Shown here in pieces: positions 6,831 through 14,761 of a stretch of 22,614 nucleotides of DNA. Under the pieces are notes generated by a model. The model was not told the DNA's origin. It made no database searches and saw only the letters and a list, made by a program, of their open reading frames with translations. The DNA lies in assembly GCA_034101475.1 (NCBI GenBank), contig JAXEJQ010000151.1, positions 1-22,614 of the forward strand, in the 5' to 3' direction. The DNA comes from Limivivens sp034101475 (lineage in GTDB: Bacteria > Bacillota > Clostridia > Lachnospirales > Lachnospiraceae). The position numbers and the translations under genes were made by a program. Numbering within the stretch: position 1 is the first letter of the stretch; the number at the start of each line of letters is the position of its first letter.

Positions 6831-6883
6831 CAGCTTCCGGCTCCTTTACTGTTCTGTCCTTTACTGTTCTGTCCTTTTCTCAT
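6830..6883 (-). CDS. Candidate 17-residue leader peptide ORF
   Basis: ATG at 6883 has AAAGGAG ten bases upstream. It encodes MRKGQNSKGQNSKGAGS, and its TGA overlaps the ATG of the SIR2-like gene (TGATG). The internal GQNSK repeat comes from a 15-base tandem repeat in the DNA. Its translation could couple to that of the SIR2-like gene. There is no evidence that the peptide itself has a function. Confidence 0.3.
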   Translation of the reverse strand: MRKGQNSKGQNSKGAGS

Positions 6884-6902
6884 CTGCTCCCGGCTCCTTT
6901 AC
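6837..6902. repeat. Duplicated ribosome-binding module and 15-bp tandem repeat
   Basis: A 13-base segment CCGGCTCCTTTAC (plus strand) occurs at 6837-6849 and 6890-6902. Read on the minus strand, both copies begin TAAAGGAGCCGG and lead to an ATG with the same spacing. Between them TCCTTTACTGTTCTG repeats in tandem (6842-6856 and 6857-6871). This suggests a small local duplication. Confidence 0.8.
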
Positions 6903-8296
6903 GACTCTTCCGCTGCCAGCTTCTGTCCCATGAGAACGCCCATGACGGAAGCCATCATCAGACCTCTGGTCCAGCCGCTGGAATCGCCCAGGCAATGCAG
7001 GCCTTTGACATTCGTGTTGAAATCCGGGTCCATCTTGACCCGGTTGCTGTAGAATTTCAGCTCCGGCGAATACAGCAGGGTCTCCTCAGAGGCGAAGCCC
7101 GGCACAACCTCATCCACAGCCTTGATGAAATTAATGATATTCACCATGGAGCGATAGGGCATCGCCGCCGTAATATCCCCGGCCACCGCGTCAGGAAGGG
7201 TGGGCCGGACATTGGAAAAGCTAAGCTCCTTTGCCCAGGTCCGTTTGCCGTCCAGGATATCTCCGTACCGCTGAACCAGAATGTGGCCGGCTCCCAGCAT
7301 GTTCGTCAGCTCGCCGACCTTCTGGGCATAGGCAATGGGCTGATTGAAAGGCGCATTAAAATTATGAGAGCACAGAATCGCCAGATTCGTGTTATTGGAT
7401 TTCAGATCTTTATAAGAATGGCCGTTTACCACTGCCAGATCATTGTCGTAGTTTTCCTGGCTCACAAAACCGCCGGGATTCTGACAGAAGGTCCGGACCT
7501 TGTTTTTAAAAGGCTGCGGATAGCCGATCAGCTTGGACTCATAGAGAACCCGGTTGACCTTCTCCATAACCTCGTTGCGTACCTCTACCCGGACACCGAT
7601 ATCAACGGTTCCAGGCTGATGGGCAATATCATGCTCGGCACAGAGCTTTTCCAGCCAGTCTGCCCCTCTCCTTCCGGTGGCAATGATGGTATGGGTCCCG
7701 TGAAGCTCCCTGGTCTGACGCCCGTTGGTAATCACCACTCCCCTGCACAGATTTCCCTCCAGAAGAATATTGGTACATTCATATCCGAAAATCAGCTCCA
7801 CTCCCTTCTCCTTCAGGTATTCCTGAATGGAGCGGTACAGAATCTGGGCCTTTTCCGTTCCCAGATGGCGAATGGGACAATCCACCAGCTTCAGTCCGGC
7901 CCGGATGGCCCGGCGGCGGATCTCCTTCACTTCCTCATCCTGCCCCAGTCCTTCCACATGCTCATCCGCGCCGAATTCCAGATAAATCCGGTCTGTATAA
8001 TTGATCATCTCCTGGGCATATTCTTCCCCGATCAGCTCCGGCAGACTGCCGCCTACCTCGTAGCTCAGGGACAGCTTCCCGTCGGAAAAAGCCCCCGCTC
8101 CGGAAAAGCCCGTGGTGATATGGCAATAGGGCTTGCAGTTCATACATTTTTTCGTTCTGCTCTTGGGACAGTGGCGCTCTTCCACTGGCCGTCCTTTCTC
8201 CACAATCACAATCCTGCTGCTGCTCTTTTTCCTGATCAGCTCCAGCGCCGTAAAAATCCCGGCAGGTCCCGCTCCGACAATTACTGCATCATACAT
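6899..8296 (-). CDS. FAD-dependent dehydrogenase, COG2509 type
   Basis: 465 residues from ATG 8296, which has GGGAGG seven bases upstream; an earlier in-frame ATG at 8329 lies in the terminator region and is rejected. The N-terminus is a Rossmann FAD site, MYDAVIVGAGPAGIF (1-15). A cysteine cluster (Cys43, Cys51, Cys54, Cys58) follows and leads into TTGFSGAGAFSDGKLS (61-76). A glycine-rich IIATGRRGADW segment is mid-protein. Near the end GLHCLGDSSGWTRGLMMAS forms the second FAD-contacting region seen in this family. These enzymes are annotated as FAD-dependent dehydrogenases without a proven substrate; the conserved cysteines may carry redox chemistry or a metal. The next gene in transcription order is the SIR2-like one, 68 bases on. 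Confidence 0.85.
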   Translation of the reverse strand: MYDAVIVGAGPAGIFTALELIRKKSSSRIVIVEKGRPVEERHCPKSRTKKCMNCKPYCHITTGFSGAGAFSDGKLSLSYEVGGSLPELIGEEYAQEMINYTDRIYLEFGADEHVEGLGQDEEVKEIRRRAIRAGLKLVDCPIRHLGTEKAQILYRSIQEYLKEKGVELIFGYECTNILLEGNLCRGVVITNGRQTRELHGTHTIIATGRRGADWLEKLCAEHDIAHQPGTVDIGVRVEVRNEVMEKVNRVLYESKLIGYPQPFKNKVRTFCQNPGGFVSQENYDNDLAVVNGHSYKDLKSNNTNLAILCSHNFNAPFNQPIAYAQKVGELTNMLGAGHILVQRYGDILDGKRTWAKELSFSNVRPTLPDAVAGDITAAMPYRSMVNIINFIKAVDEVVPGFASEETLLYSPELKFYSNRVKMDPDFNTNVKGLHCLGDSSGWTRGLMMASVMGVLMGQKLAAEES

Positions 8297-8309
8297 ATTA
8301 TTTCCTCCC

Positions 8310-8341
8310 AAAAACGGCGCCAATTCCACAGAACCGGCGCC
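8310..8341 (-). terminator. Intrinsic terminator of the secreted-protein gene
   Basis: On the minus strand an 11-bp stem (8331-8341 with 8316-8326, two G-U pairs in RNA) with a 4-base loop is followed by G and five U (8310-8314). The U-run ends just before the GGGAGG ribosome site of the FAD dehydrogenase, so termination and translation signals abut. Confidence 0.8.
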
Positions 8342-8354
8342 CGATTTCTTCTTG

Positions 8355-9464
8355 TTACTGTGTCACCGGAATCACAAAGGTCGCTTTGTGTCGTTCACCG
8401 GTATCATCGTACTCCTCCATATAGATCGTCACCTGGCTGCTCTCATGATTCAGTCCTATCACTTCCTCCGCCCCTGCACATTTCGCGCCCACAGGAGTCT
8501 CCTGAGGATAAGTGCTGACGCTGCCCGGATAATAGCTGCCCATCTCACCGGTCTCATCTGCCACCCGACTGATCATAAAATACAGATCCATCAGCTCGCC
8601 TTCATAGCCCAGGTTCTCGTAAGAATATTTCACCACAACCACCTGAGCCGGATCATTCTCTGCATAGGAATTACGCTCCTGCGTAACCGTAACGGAATCG
8701 ATGGAGAAATTCCACTGGCCTGCAACCGTCCAGATCTCTCCTGGTCCATAAACATCTTTCTGAACGGCAGTCATGCCTCCGGCTGCATTCTTCGCCGCTG
8801 CCAGTTCCGCCTCAAGCTGAGCCACCTGCCCTTTCAGCCTGTCGTTTTCCGTCTCCAGCTGCCGGATTTTCTTCTGGTATTCCCGGATATCCGTCGGATC
8901 CACAATCCTTCCTTCCGTTTCCGTGCTGCCGCCCTCCAATGCTTCGGAAGCTTCCTCCTCATAGATCTCTCCGGTCTCCCGGTCTATATACGTCACCTCT
9001 GTGGCAATCTCTTCAGCGGGAACCAGATCCAGCGCCTGATAAATCCCTCCAAACACCTCAAAAAGAATGGGATCCGGCAGCTCCTGTCCTTTTCCTGCAA
9101 AAGGATCGCCGTCCACCAGGTATTCAATTTCCGTCAGATCATAGTTGTAGGAAATGTCCTTCAGGGAAGGGAACATTTCCAGAATCTCCTCAATCCCATC
9201 ATCCAGCTCATCCTTCAGCTCCAGCAGAACCTCCCGCTGTCCCCTCTCCGTCATCACAACCGTTATGGATCCGTCCTCATTCTGCTCAGCCTGCATCAAA
9301 CCCGATTCCTCTTCGAACTCCTCCGCCAGATCGGAAAAGTCCATACCTCCCAGAATCTGCGCCGGAATCGTAACTGTGATCAGCCCATCCTCCGCCAAAG
9401 CCCCAAAAGCCGGAACCCCGGCCAGCGCCAGTGCCATACAGAGAACTGCCATTTTTTTCTTCAT
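8355..9464 (-). CDS. Secreted coiled-coil protein with C-terminal DUF4352/DUF5067-like domain
   Basis: 369 residues from ATG 9464 (GGAGGG about six bases upstream). The N-terminus MKKKMAVLCMALALAGVPAFGALA is a Sec signal peptide with likely cleavage after Ala24. The middle part is acidic, and an acidic stretch leads into a heptad-like coiled coil with YQKKIRQLETENDRLKGQV. The C-terminal 120 residues (from WTVAGQWNFSIDSVTVT) look like the beta-sandwich found in secreted Firmicutes proteins of the DUF4352/DUF5067 type. It has its own promoter and terminator, so it is a separate unit beside the antiporter operon. No enzymatic motif is visible; the role is unknown. Confidence 0.75.
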   Translation of the reverse strand: MKKKMAVLCMALALAGVPAFGALAEDGLITVTIPAQILGGMDFSDLAEEFEEESGLMQAEQNEDGSITVVMTERGQREVLLELKDELDDGIEEILEMFPSLKDISYNYDLTEIEYLVDGDPFAGKGQELPDPILFEVFGGIYQALDLVPAEEIATEVTYIDRETGEIYEEEASEALEGGSTETEGRIVDPTDIREYQKKIRQLETENDRLKGQVAQLEAELAAAKNAAGGMTAVQKDVYGPGEIWTVAGQWNFSIDSVTVTQERNSYAENDPAQVVVVKYSYENLGYEGELMDLYFMISRVADETGEMGSYYPGSVSTYPQETPVGAKCAGAEEVIGLNHESSQVTIYMEEYDDTGERHKATFVIPVTQ

Positions 9465-9533
9465 AAAAACCCTCCAATCCTCATCTTTGAATCCCCACAC
9501 AAAAATCGTCTATGTCTTTGCTCAGCCACTTTT

Positions 9534-9562
9534 ATTTTAACAGAATCTGCTCCAATGCACAA
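9534..9562 (-). promoter_or_regulatory. Predicted promoter of the secreted-protein gene
   Basis: On the minus strand TTGTGC (9557-9562) and TAAAAT (9534-9539) are 17 bases apart. The -35 is weak (three of six consensus bases). It overlaps the region just after the last antiporter gene, where no terminator hairpin is visible. Confidence 0.4.
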
Positions 9563-9566
9563 GCTT

Positions 9567-11639
9567 TCACCAGATAATAATATAAACCAGAGTCAGGCAC
9601 ATCCCGATGCAGAACAACAGCAGCCCGAAGGACAGGCTCCTCTGGATGATCCTGTAGTTTTCTTTCCATTCCTCGTTCTTCACGGCCATCAGATGGACAT
9701 AGTCCTTCCCTACCGGATGCTCCCCTCTGCGGAAAGCATTTCTGATTTTCTGAACCAGATTCAGCAGTTTTCCCACCGTTTCTGACAACGCCGTTCCCTC
9801 CGGCCGCTCATGGGGAAGGGGGCTGTCCCGGTAAACCGTTTTGCGCAGCACCACGATCAGAGTATCCAGAAGGCTGTCCGGAATCCGGCACAGGAACCCG
9901 AAGAGCGTGGGAAAAATCCGCAGCAGCACCGGACGGTAAACCACATTCTCCAGATCCAGCCAGACGGGCCAGGCATCCACATAGCGCGCGATGCCTTTCT
10001 TTCCTTCTTTCTTCATCAAAAGCTTCCGGATTACCAGAAAATATACCAATATACCGATTATAATCGAAACAAATGCGCCGGAGAGGTTCTTCAGACTGAA
10101 ATAAGCCACCGTTTCACCGGCATCCTCCAGCTGCATCAGGTCCTGTCCCAGCTTTGCCGCCCGATCCATCAGTGTATGTGGAAACAGCCCCCACACCAGC
10201 AGAATCCCGGCGCTGATTCCAAGTGCCAGGCTGCTCTCCCGGTTCATATAATGCTTCATCCGGTCATATCTGCACTGAACCTTTGCACTCTCATTTTTCT
10301 CCACAAAAACAGCCGCATACAGCTTTGTCATATAGGCAACGGTCAGGCCGCCGCTGAAGAGAAACAGATATTCCACGGCCCGCAGGATTCCGGCGGAACC
10401 ATATTCCAGAATACTCTCATGGAGCAGCGTTTTGCTGATATAACCGCCGAAAAAGGGAATTCCGCCAATTGCCAGAGCGCCGGTCAGAAAAATGGCCTTC
10501 AGAAGGGGCTTCTTTCTGCCGAAGCCGCGGATCGTGTTCAGATCCAGCGCATGGGTATTCATAAAAATGACACCGGCTGCCAGAAACAGCACCAGCTTAA
10601 TCATGGAATGATTCATCATGTGGAGCAGGGTTCCGTGAACGGCCAGCGCGTTTTCCTCTCCCAGCAGTCCCTGCATTCCCGCTCCCACCAGAATAAATCC
10701 GATCTGGGACATGGAGGAACAGGCCAGCGTCCGCTTCAGATCAATGGAAAAGACAGCCAGCAGAGCGCCCCCGAACATAGTCACCACACCCAGCCCCAGA
10801 AGAACCGTTCCCCAGGTCGGATCATGCAGAAACAGGCTGCTGCTGATCACCAGAATGCCAAAAATTCCGGTCTTTGTCAGAATGCCGGACAGCAGAGCGG
10901 AAGCCGGTGCCGGCGCCACCGGATGGGCCTTGGGCAGCCAGATGTGCAGCGGAAAAGCGCCCGCTTTGGCTCCAAAGCCTGCCAGCAGACAACCGCCTGC
11001 CGCATACAGCCTGCCTTTGTTCGGCTCCTTCCCTGCATATTCCAGAAGTGACGGGATTTCCAGAGTTCCATAGGCATCATACAACAGAAACAACCCCATC
11101 AGCATGGTCAGGCCCCCGATGACGGCAACGGCCAGATAGGTATCCGCCGCCCGCAGGGAAGGTCTGTCCTCCTCCTGGGCCACCCATACATAAGAGGTCA
11201 GGGACATGATTTCAAAAAACAGAAACATCGTAAACAGGTCCGCCGCCAGGAAAACGCCCATGGTCGCGCCGAAAGTCAGAAGCAGAAACAGATAAAAGCG
11301 GTTCCGGTTCCCGTGATGGGTAAAATATTCCCTGGAAAAAACGGCTGCCATCATCCACATAAAGGAGGCGATGGTACCGTAAATCAGTCGGAAGCCATCC
11401 ATTGTAAAATGAAGCCCCAGGCCGCAGATACCGGAAATCCGGCACTGGGCATAGCTTCCCGTGTTTCCCGTTCTTCCCCAGAGAAACATCAGAAGCAGCA
11501 TCAGAAAACACTCACTGGCTGTCACAAAATCCGCCAGATAATCCCGCAGGCGCTCCTGTCTCCTGCCCAGGACAAAGGCCCCAAGGCCGCCCAGAAACGG
11601 ATAGACCACCAGAAATACCAGAATCAGATGATTGTCCAT
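9567..11639 (-). CDS. NuoL/MrpA-type antiporter subunit with long C-terminal arm
   Basis: 690 residues, the last gene of the operon. The core (about 1-480) is a proton-conducting antiporter-like membrane domain. It has a TM5 glutamate (Glu143 in DLFTMFLFFEIMSL), a TM7 lysine (Lys225 in GFGAKAGAFPLHIWLPKAHP), a TM8 lysine (Lys256 in GILTKTGIF) and a later lysine in FFGGYISKTLL. After a further membrane helix come about 150 residues with amphipathic stretches (WLDLENVVYRPVLL, SLLDTLIVVLRKTVY) and a final membrane helix ending in LVYIIIW. That layout resembles the lateral helix and anchor of complex I NuoL and of MrpA, which clamp neighbouring subunits. It probably supplies the MrpA N-terminal function, since the MrpA C-terminal modules are encoded separately upstream. 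ATG has GGGGAGG seven bases upstream; the gap to the previous gene is 15 bases. Confidence 0.85.
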   Translation of the reverse strand: MDNHLILVFLVVYPFLGGLGAFVLGRRQERLRDYLADFVTASECFLMLLLMFLWGRTGNTGSYAQCRISGICGLGLHFTMDGFRLIYGTIASFMWMMAAVFSREYFTHHGNRNRFYLFLLLTFGATMGVFLAADLFTMFLFFEIMSLTSYVWVAQEEDRPSLRAADTYLAVAVIGGLTMLMGLFLLYDAYGTLEIPSLLEYAGKEPNKGRLYAAGGCLLAGFGAKAGAFPLHIWLPKAHPVAPAPASALLSGILTKTGIFGILVISSSLFLHDPTWGTVLLGLGVVTMFGGALLAVFSIDLKRTLACSSMSQIGFILVGAGMQGLLGEENALAVHGTLLHMMNHSMIKLVLFLAAGVIFMNTHALDLNTIRGFGRKKPLLKAIFLTGALAIGGIPFFGGYISKTLLHESILEYGSAGILRAVEYLFLFSGGLTVAYMTKLYAAVFVEKNESAKVQCRYDRMKHYMNRESSLALGISAGILLVWGLFPHTLMDRAAKLGQDLMQLEDAGETVAYFSLKNLSGAFVSIIIGILVYFLVIRKLLMKKEGKKGIARYVDAWPVWLDLENVVYRPVLLRIFPTLFGFLCRIPDSLLDTLIVVLRKTVYRDSPLPHERPEGTALSETVGKLLNLVQKIRNAFRRGEHPVGKDYVHLMAVKNEEWKENYRIIQRSLSFGLLLFCIGMCLTLVYIIIW

Positions 11640-11654
11640 ATGTGCACCTCCCCT

Positions 11655-13127
11655 TCAGAATACTGCCGCAATGTCTCTCAGAACCTGCAGCAGCGGTTCC
11701 GGATGCAGTCCAAACACCACCATGGCAGCGGCAAACAGCACCAGGGGCAGAAGCATCATCCAGTTGGGATCCTCTATCCCCTCCAGAGAACGGTAGTCAA
11801 ACTCTTTGCCGGGAAAGAAGGCCCGTACCGAAATGGTCAGCATATAAATCGCCGTCAGAAGTCCGGAAACCAGCAGCGCGCCGATTCCCACATAAGCCAG
11901 CGGATTGGGATTGCAGACAGCCGCCTCTGCCAGATTCCACTTTCCGATAAAGCCGCAGAGCCCCGGGACACCCATCAGAGCCAGCCCTGAAATGGTAAAA
12001 ATCACAAAAACCTTCGGCATCTTCCGTCCGAGGCCGTCCAGCTCATGGACATAATTCCTCCCTGCCTTATAGATCACCGCTCCGGCGCAGAAGAAGGCGC
12101 AGATTTTCATCACCGCATGGAAAACCATATGTCCCAGCGCCGCAGAAAGGCCCTGGGGCGACATCAGAACAACCCCGAACAGAATATAGGACAGATTGCT
12201 CACCGTGGACCAGGCCAGACGACGTTTCAGATGAGTCTCCTTCAGCGCCCGGCTGCATCCGAAAACAATGGTAAAAATCACCAGCCCCATCAGCAGATTC
12301 TGAGCCCAGGTTCCCTGCAGCGCCTCCGTCCCGAAGCTGTAATAAGTTACCCGAATCACCGCAAAGGCTCCTGCCTTCACCACTGCCACCGCATGGAGCA
12401 GCGCGGTCACCGGTGTGGGCGCAACGCCTGCCTTGGGCAGCCAGAAGGAAAAAGGCCACAGGGCGCTTTTCACCCCAAAGCCGCAGAAGCACAGAACATA
12501 GGTGATCTGCAGCAGGCTGATCCGCTCCCCGATTTTCTCCATATCCAGAACACCGCCCGGTACAAAGGTCGAGGTGATTCCGTAGGTCAGAATAAAAATC
12601 ATCCCGATAAAGGCAAAGGCCGCTCCGCCCAGAGAATAATAAAGATACGTCCGGCTGGCCAGAATCGCCTCCCGGCTCAGGGTATGCATAATCAGCGGCA
12701 GGGTCACCAGTGTCAGCATTTCATAAAAGAAATACATGGTCAGAATGTTCTCTGCCAGGGCGATGCCCAGTGTGACTCCGTAGGTAATCACATAAAACAT
12801 AAAGAAATATTTTTCATGGCCCTCGTGCTTCATGTATTCAAAAGAATACAGAGTCGCCAGGGGCCACAACACCGAAATCAGGCCTGTAAACACGCTTCCC
12901 AGACCGTCCAGCCGAAAGCGGATACTCAGATTTCCGGTAAACTTAAACAGTGTAAAATCTCCCTCCGGTCTGCACAGCAAAAGGGCAAAAACCAGAATGG
13001 AGGTCAGCAGCACTACTCCCTCCACATAAATCATCATCTGCTTTCTGTTCCGGTAGGGGATCAGTGGAATCGGTGCTCCGGCCAGAATGGGGAGCAGCAC
13101 TACTATTACCATGATTATCGCATTCAT
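11655..13127 (-). CDS. MrpD/NuoN-type antiporter subunit (third of four)
   Basis: 490 residues, about 13-14 membrane helices. Channel residues are kept: Glu136 in NILTMYFFYEMLTL, a lysine in GFGVKSALWPFSFWLP, one in AVVKAGAFAVIR and one in CGFIGKWNLAEA. It is clearly paralogous to the gene transcribed just before it: both share YSFxYMxHEG, SREAI, FVPGG and the same spacing, so a tandem duplication is likely. ATG has AGGAGG seven bases upstream, and the preceding stop lies inside that ribosome site, which points to coupled translation. Family knowledge gives it one cation or proton half-channel in the membrane arm. Which ion it carries cannot be read from sequence. Confidence 0.88.
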   Translation of the reverse strand: MNAIIMVIVVLLPILAGAPIPLIPYRNRKQMMIYVEGVVLLTSILVFALLLCRPEGDFTLFKFTGNLSIRFRLDGLGSVFTGLISVLWPLATLYSFEYMKHEGHEKYFFMFYVITYGVTLGIALAENILTMYFFYEMLTLVTLPLIMHTLSREAILASRTYLYYSLGGAAFAFIGMIFILTYGITSTFVPGGVLDMEKIGERISLLQITYVLCFCGFGVKSALWPFSFWLPKAGVAPTPVTALLHAVAVVKAGAFAVIRVTYYSFGTEALQGTWAQNLLMGLVIFTIVFGCSRALKETHLKRRLAWSTVSNLSYILFGVVLMSPQGLSAALGHMVFHAVMKICAFFCAGAVIYKAGRNYVHELDGLGRKMPKVFVIFTISGLALMGVPGLCGFIGKWNLAEAAVCNPNPLAYVGIGALLVSGLLTAIYMLTISVRAFFPGKEFDYRSLEGIEDPNWMMLLPLVLFAAAMVVFGLHPEPLLQVLRDIAAVF

Positions 13128-13138
13128 TTCCTGTCCTC

Positions 13139-14695
13139 CTACATCAATGCTGCCACAAGCTTTTCACAAAACGCAATCAGAGAATCCGGGAAAATTCCCG
13201 GAAGGATTGTAAGGGCTGCCAGAAGGATCAGCGGAATCCGCATTGTCCTGGGCGGTTCTCCCTTTCCCGTCGATTCCATCTCACCTTCAGGTAACAAACC
13301 CGCTCCGGTGCGTCCGATTCCGGCCATGTCTGCTTCCCTTCCCGGAAAAAATCCCCGCATGGTCACCGGAAGCAGATATCCTGCCGTCAGCAGCGCGCTG
13401 ACCAGCAGCACCGCCGGCCCCAGCCAGCCAAAAATCCCCAGAGCCCCTTCCAGGGCACCCTGGGCCAGATACCATTTACTGACAAATCCGCTGGCAGGCG
13501 GAATTCCGATCAACGCCAGCGAAGCGAAGGTATAGCACCACAGTGTCACCGGCATCTGCTTTCCGACTCCCTTCAGCTCTTCCACCCTGGTTTTGCCGCA
13601 GTGAACAAGAAAAATGCCGGCTGTCAGAAACAGGGCGCACTTGGTAAAGGCATGAAAAACCGTCTGCAGAAGGGCGCCGGTCAGAGCCTGCCGCGACATA
13701 CAGGCCAGTCCGAAGAGAATATAGGACACCTGGCTGACGGTGGAATAAGCCAGCCGCTTCTTAAGAACCGGTTCCCGGTAAGCCAGCATGGAACCCATAA
13801 AGACCGTCAGAAGGGTCAGCACCAGCCAGGCAGTCTGTACCCAGGTTCCCCGCAGGAAATCCACTCCCACAACGTAATAAACCGTCCGCAGAATAGCCAG
13901 TACACCGGCTTTCACAATGACACCCGACAAAACGGCTGAAGCCGGAGAAGGTGCCACCGGATGGGCCGTGGGCAGCCAGGCGTGAAGGGGGAACATGCCT
14001 GCCTTGGCGCCAAAACCGATCAGCATGGCAAAAACCGCCGCCAGGAGCAGCGCTCCGTTTTCTCCCACCGCTGCCGGATTCAGCGTTCCTCCGGGGACAA
14101 AGGCCAGTGTTTCACAATACCGGTACAGGAAGAAAATTCCGAATAATCCCAGATAGGCCCCGCACATGGAATAAAACAGGTATTTCAGAGCCGCCATAAT
14201 CGCCTCTCTGGAACCGTTGTGAAGCACCAGAGGCATACTGGCCAGCGTCATCAGCTCATAAAAAAGATACAGCGTTATCAGATTTCCGGCAAAATCCAGA
14301 GCCACCAGAATCCCGTAAACCATCAGATAAAAGCCGAAAAACCGCTTTTCCTCTCCCTCATGCTCCATATAAGCAAAGGAATAGATCCCAACCAGAACCC
14401 AGATAATGCTTACAAACATGACAAATAGTCTGCTCACCTCGTCAATCTGAAAACAGATGGGAAGATTCTCTGTCAGCCGGAACAATGTCACACTTCTCTC
14501 CCCGGTCCATGCCGCGGCCAGGGCCAGAACCGCCGAGAAGCCCAAAACCACGGCCACCAGCAAATACATTCGCTTCCGCTCTTCTTTTTTTATCCCGTCT
14601 TCCCTCATTCTCAGGTGATCATAAAAAGAGGATGCCGCAAGCCCCGCTCCTGCAAGCACAGGCAGGAACACCGGCAGTAAAATCCAGCCATCCAT
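13139..14695 (-). CDS. MrpD/NuoN-type antiporter subunit (second of four)
   Basis: 518 residues from ATG 14695. A GTG at 14707 (522 residues) is an alternative: the ATG has a distant GGAAGG (12 bases), while for the GTG the same site is too close. Channel residues are intact: Glu147 in NLITLYLFYELMTL, lysines in GFGAKAGMFPLHAWLPTAHP and GVIVKAGVLAIL, and one in SGFVSKWYLAQG. A hydrophilic loop near the C-terminus (about 35 residues containing GRTGAGLLPEGEME) is longer than in its neighbour. It sits 66 bases after the preceding subunit gene, the widest gap inside the antiporter cluster, and a 14-codon ORF lies in that gap. It is paralogous to the next gene in transcription order. Confidence 0.87.
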   Translation of the reverse strand: MDGWILLPVFLPVLAGAGLAASSFYDHLRMREDGIKKEERKRMYLLVAVVLGFSAVLALAAAWTGERSVTLFRLTENLPICFQIDEVSRLFVMFVSIIWVLVGIYSFAYMEHEGEEKRFFGFYLMVYGILVALDFAGNLITLYLFYELMTLASMPLVLHNGSREAIMAALKYLFYSMCGAYLGLFGIFFLYRYCETLAFVPGGTLNPAAVGENGALLLAAVFAMLIGFGAKAGMFPLHAWLPTAHPVAPSPASAVLSGVIVKAGVLAILRTVYYVVGVDFLRGTWVQTAWLVLTLLTVFMGSMLAYREPVLKKRLAYSTVSQVSYILFGLACMSRQALTGALLQTVFHAFTKCALFLTAGIFLVHCGKTRVEELKGVGKQMPVTLWCYTFASLALIGIPPASGFVSKWYLAQGALEGALGIFGWLGPAVLLVSALLTAGYLLPVTMRGFFPGREADMAGIGRTGAGLLPEGEMESTGKGEPPRTMRIPLILLAALTILPGIFPDSLIAFCEKLVAALM

Positions 14696-14703
14696 GAATG
14701 TCT

Positions 14704-14748
14704 TCACCCTTCCTTTCCCATTTTCGTATTTCCTGTTTCATCTGCCAT
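14704..14748 (-). CDS. Candidate 14-residue ORF in the antiporter operon gap
   Basis: ATG 14748 encodes MADETGNTKMGKEG and stops at TGA 14704-14706. The stop overlaps the alternative GTG start of the next subunit (GTGA) and lies eight bases before its ATG. GAGGG is about ten bases upstream. It may only serve to re-start ribosomes; coding evidence is minimal. Confidence 0.18.
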   Translation of the reverse strand: MADETGNTKMGKEG

Positions 14749-14761
14749 ATAGCAGAAACCC

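Noticed and set aside
6837..6902. CRISPR-like or satellite array
   Set aside because: Only two 15-base tandem units and one 13-base pair, no spacers and no cas genes.
6824..8518. 564-codon plus-strand open frame opposite the flavoprotein
   Set aside because: The opposite strand encodes a complete COG2509 protein with FAD motifs; the plus frame shows none.
8133..9785. 550-codon plus-strand open frame opposite the secreted protein
   Set aside because: It crosses a terminator and a gene boundary on the other strand and has no domain.
12045..13535. 496-codon plus-strand open frame opposite two antiporter subunits
   Set aside because: Antisense to conserved membrane proteins; composition rich in Q, H and R with no domain.
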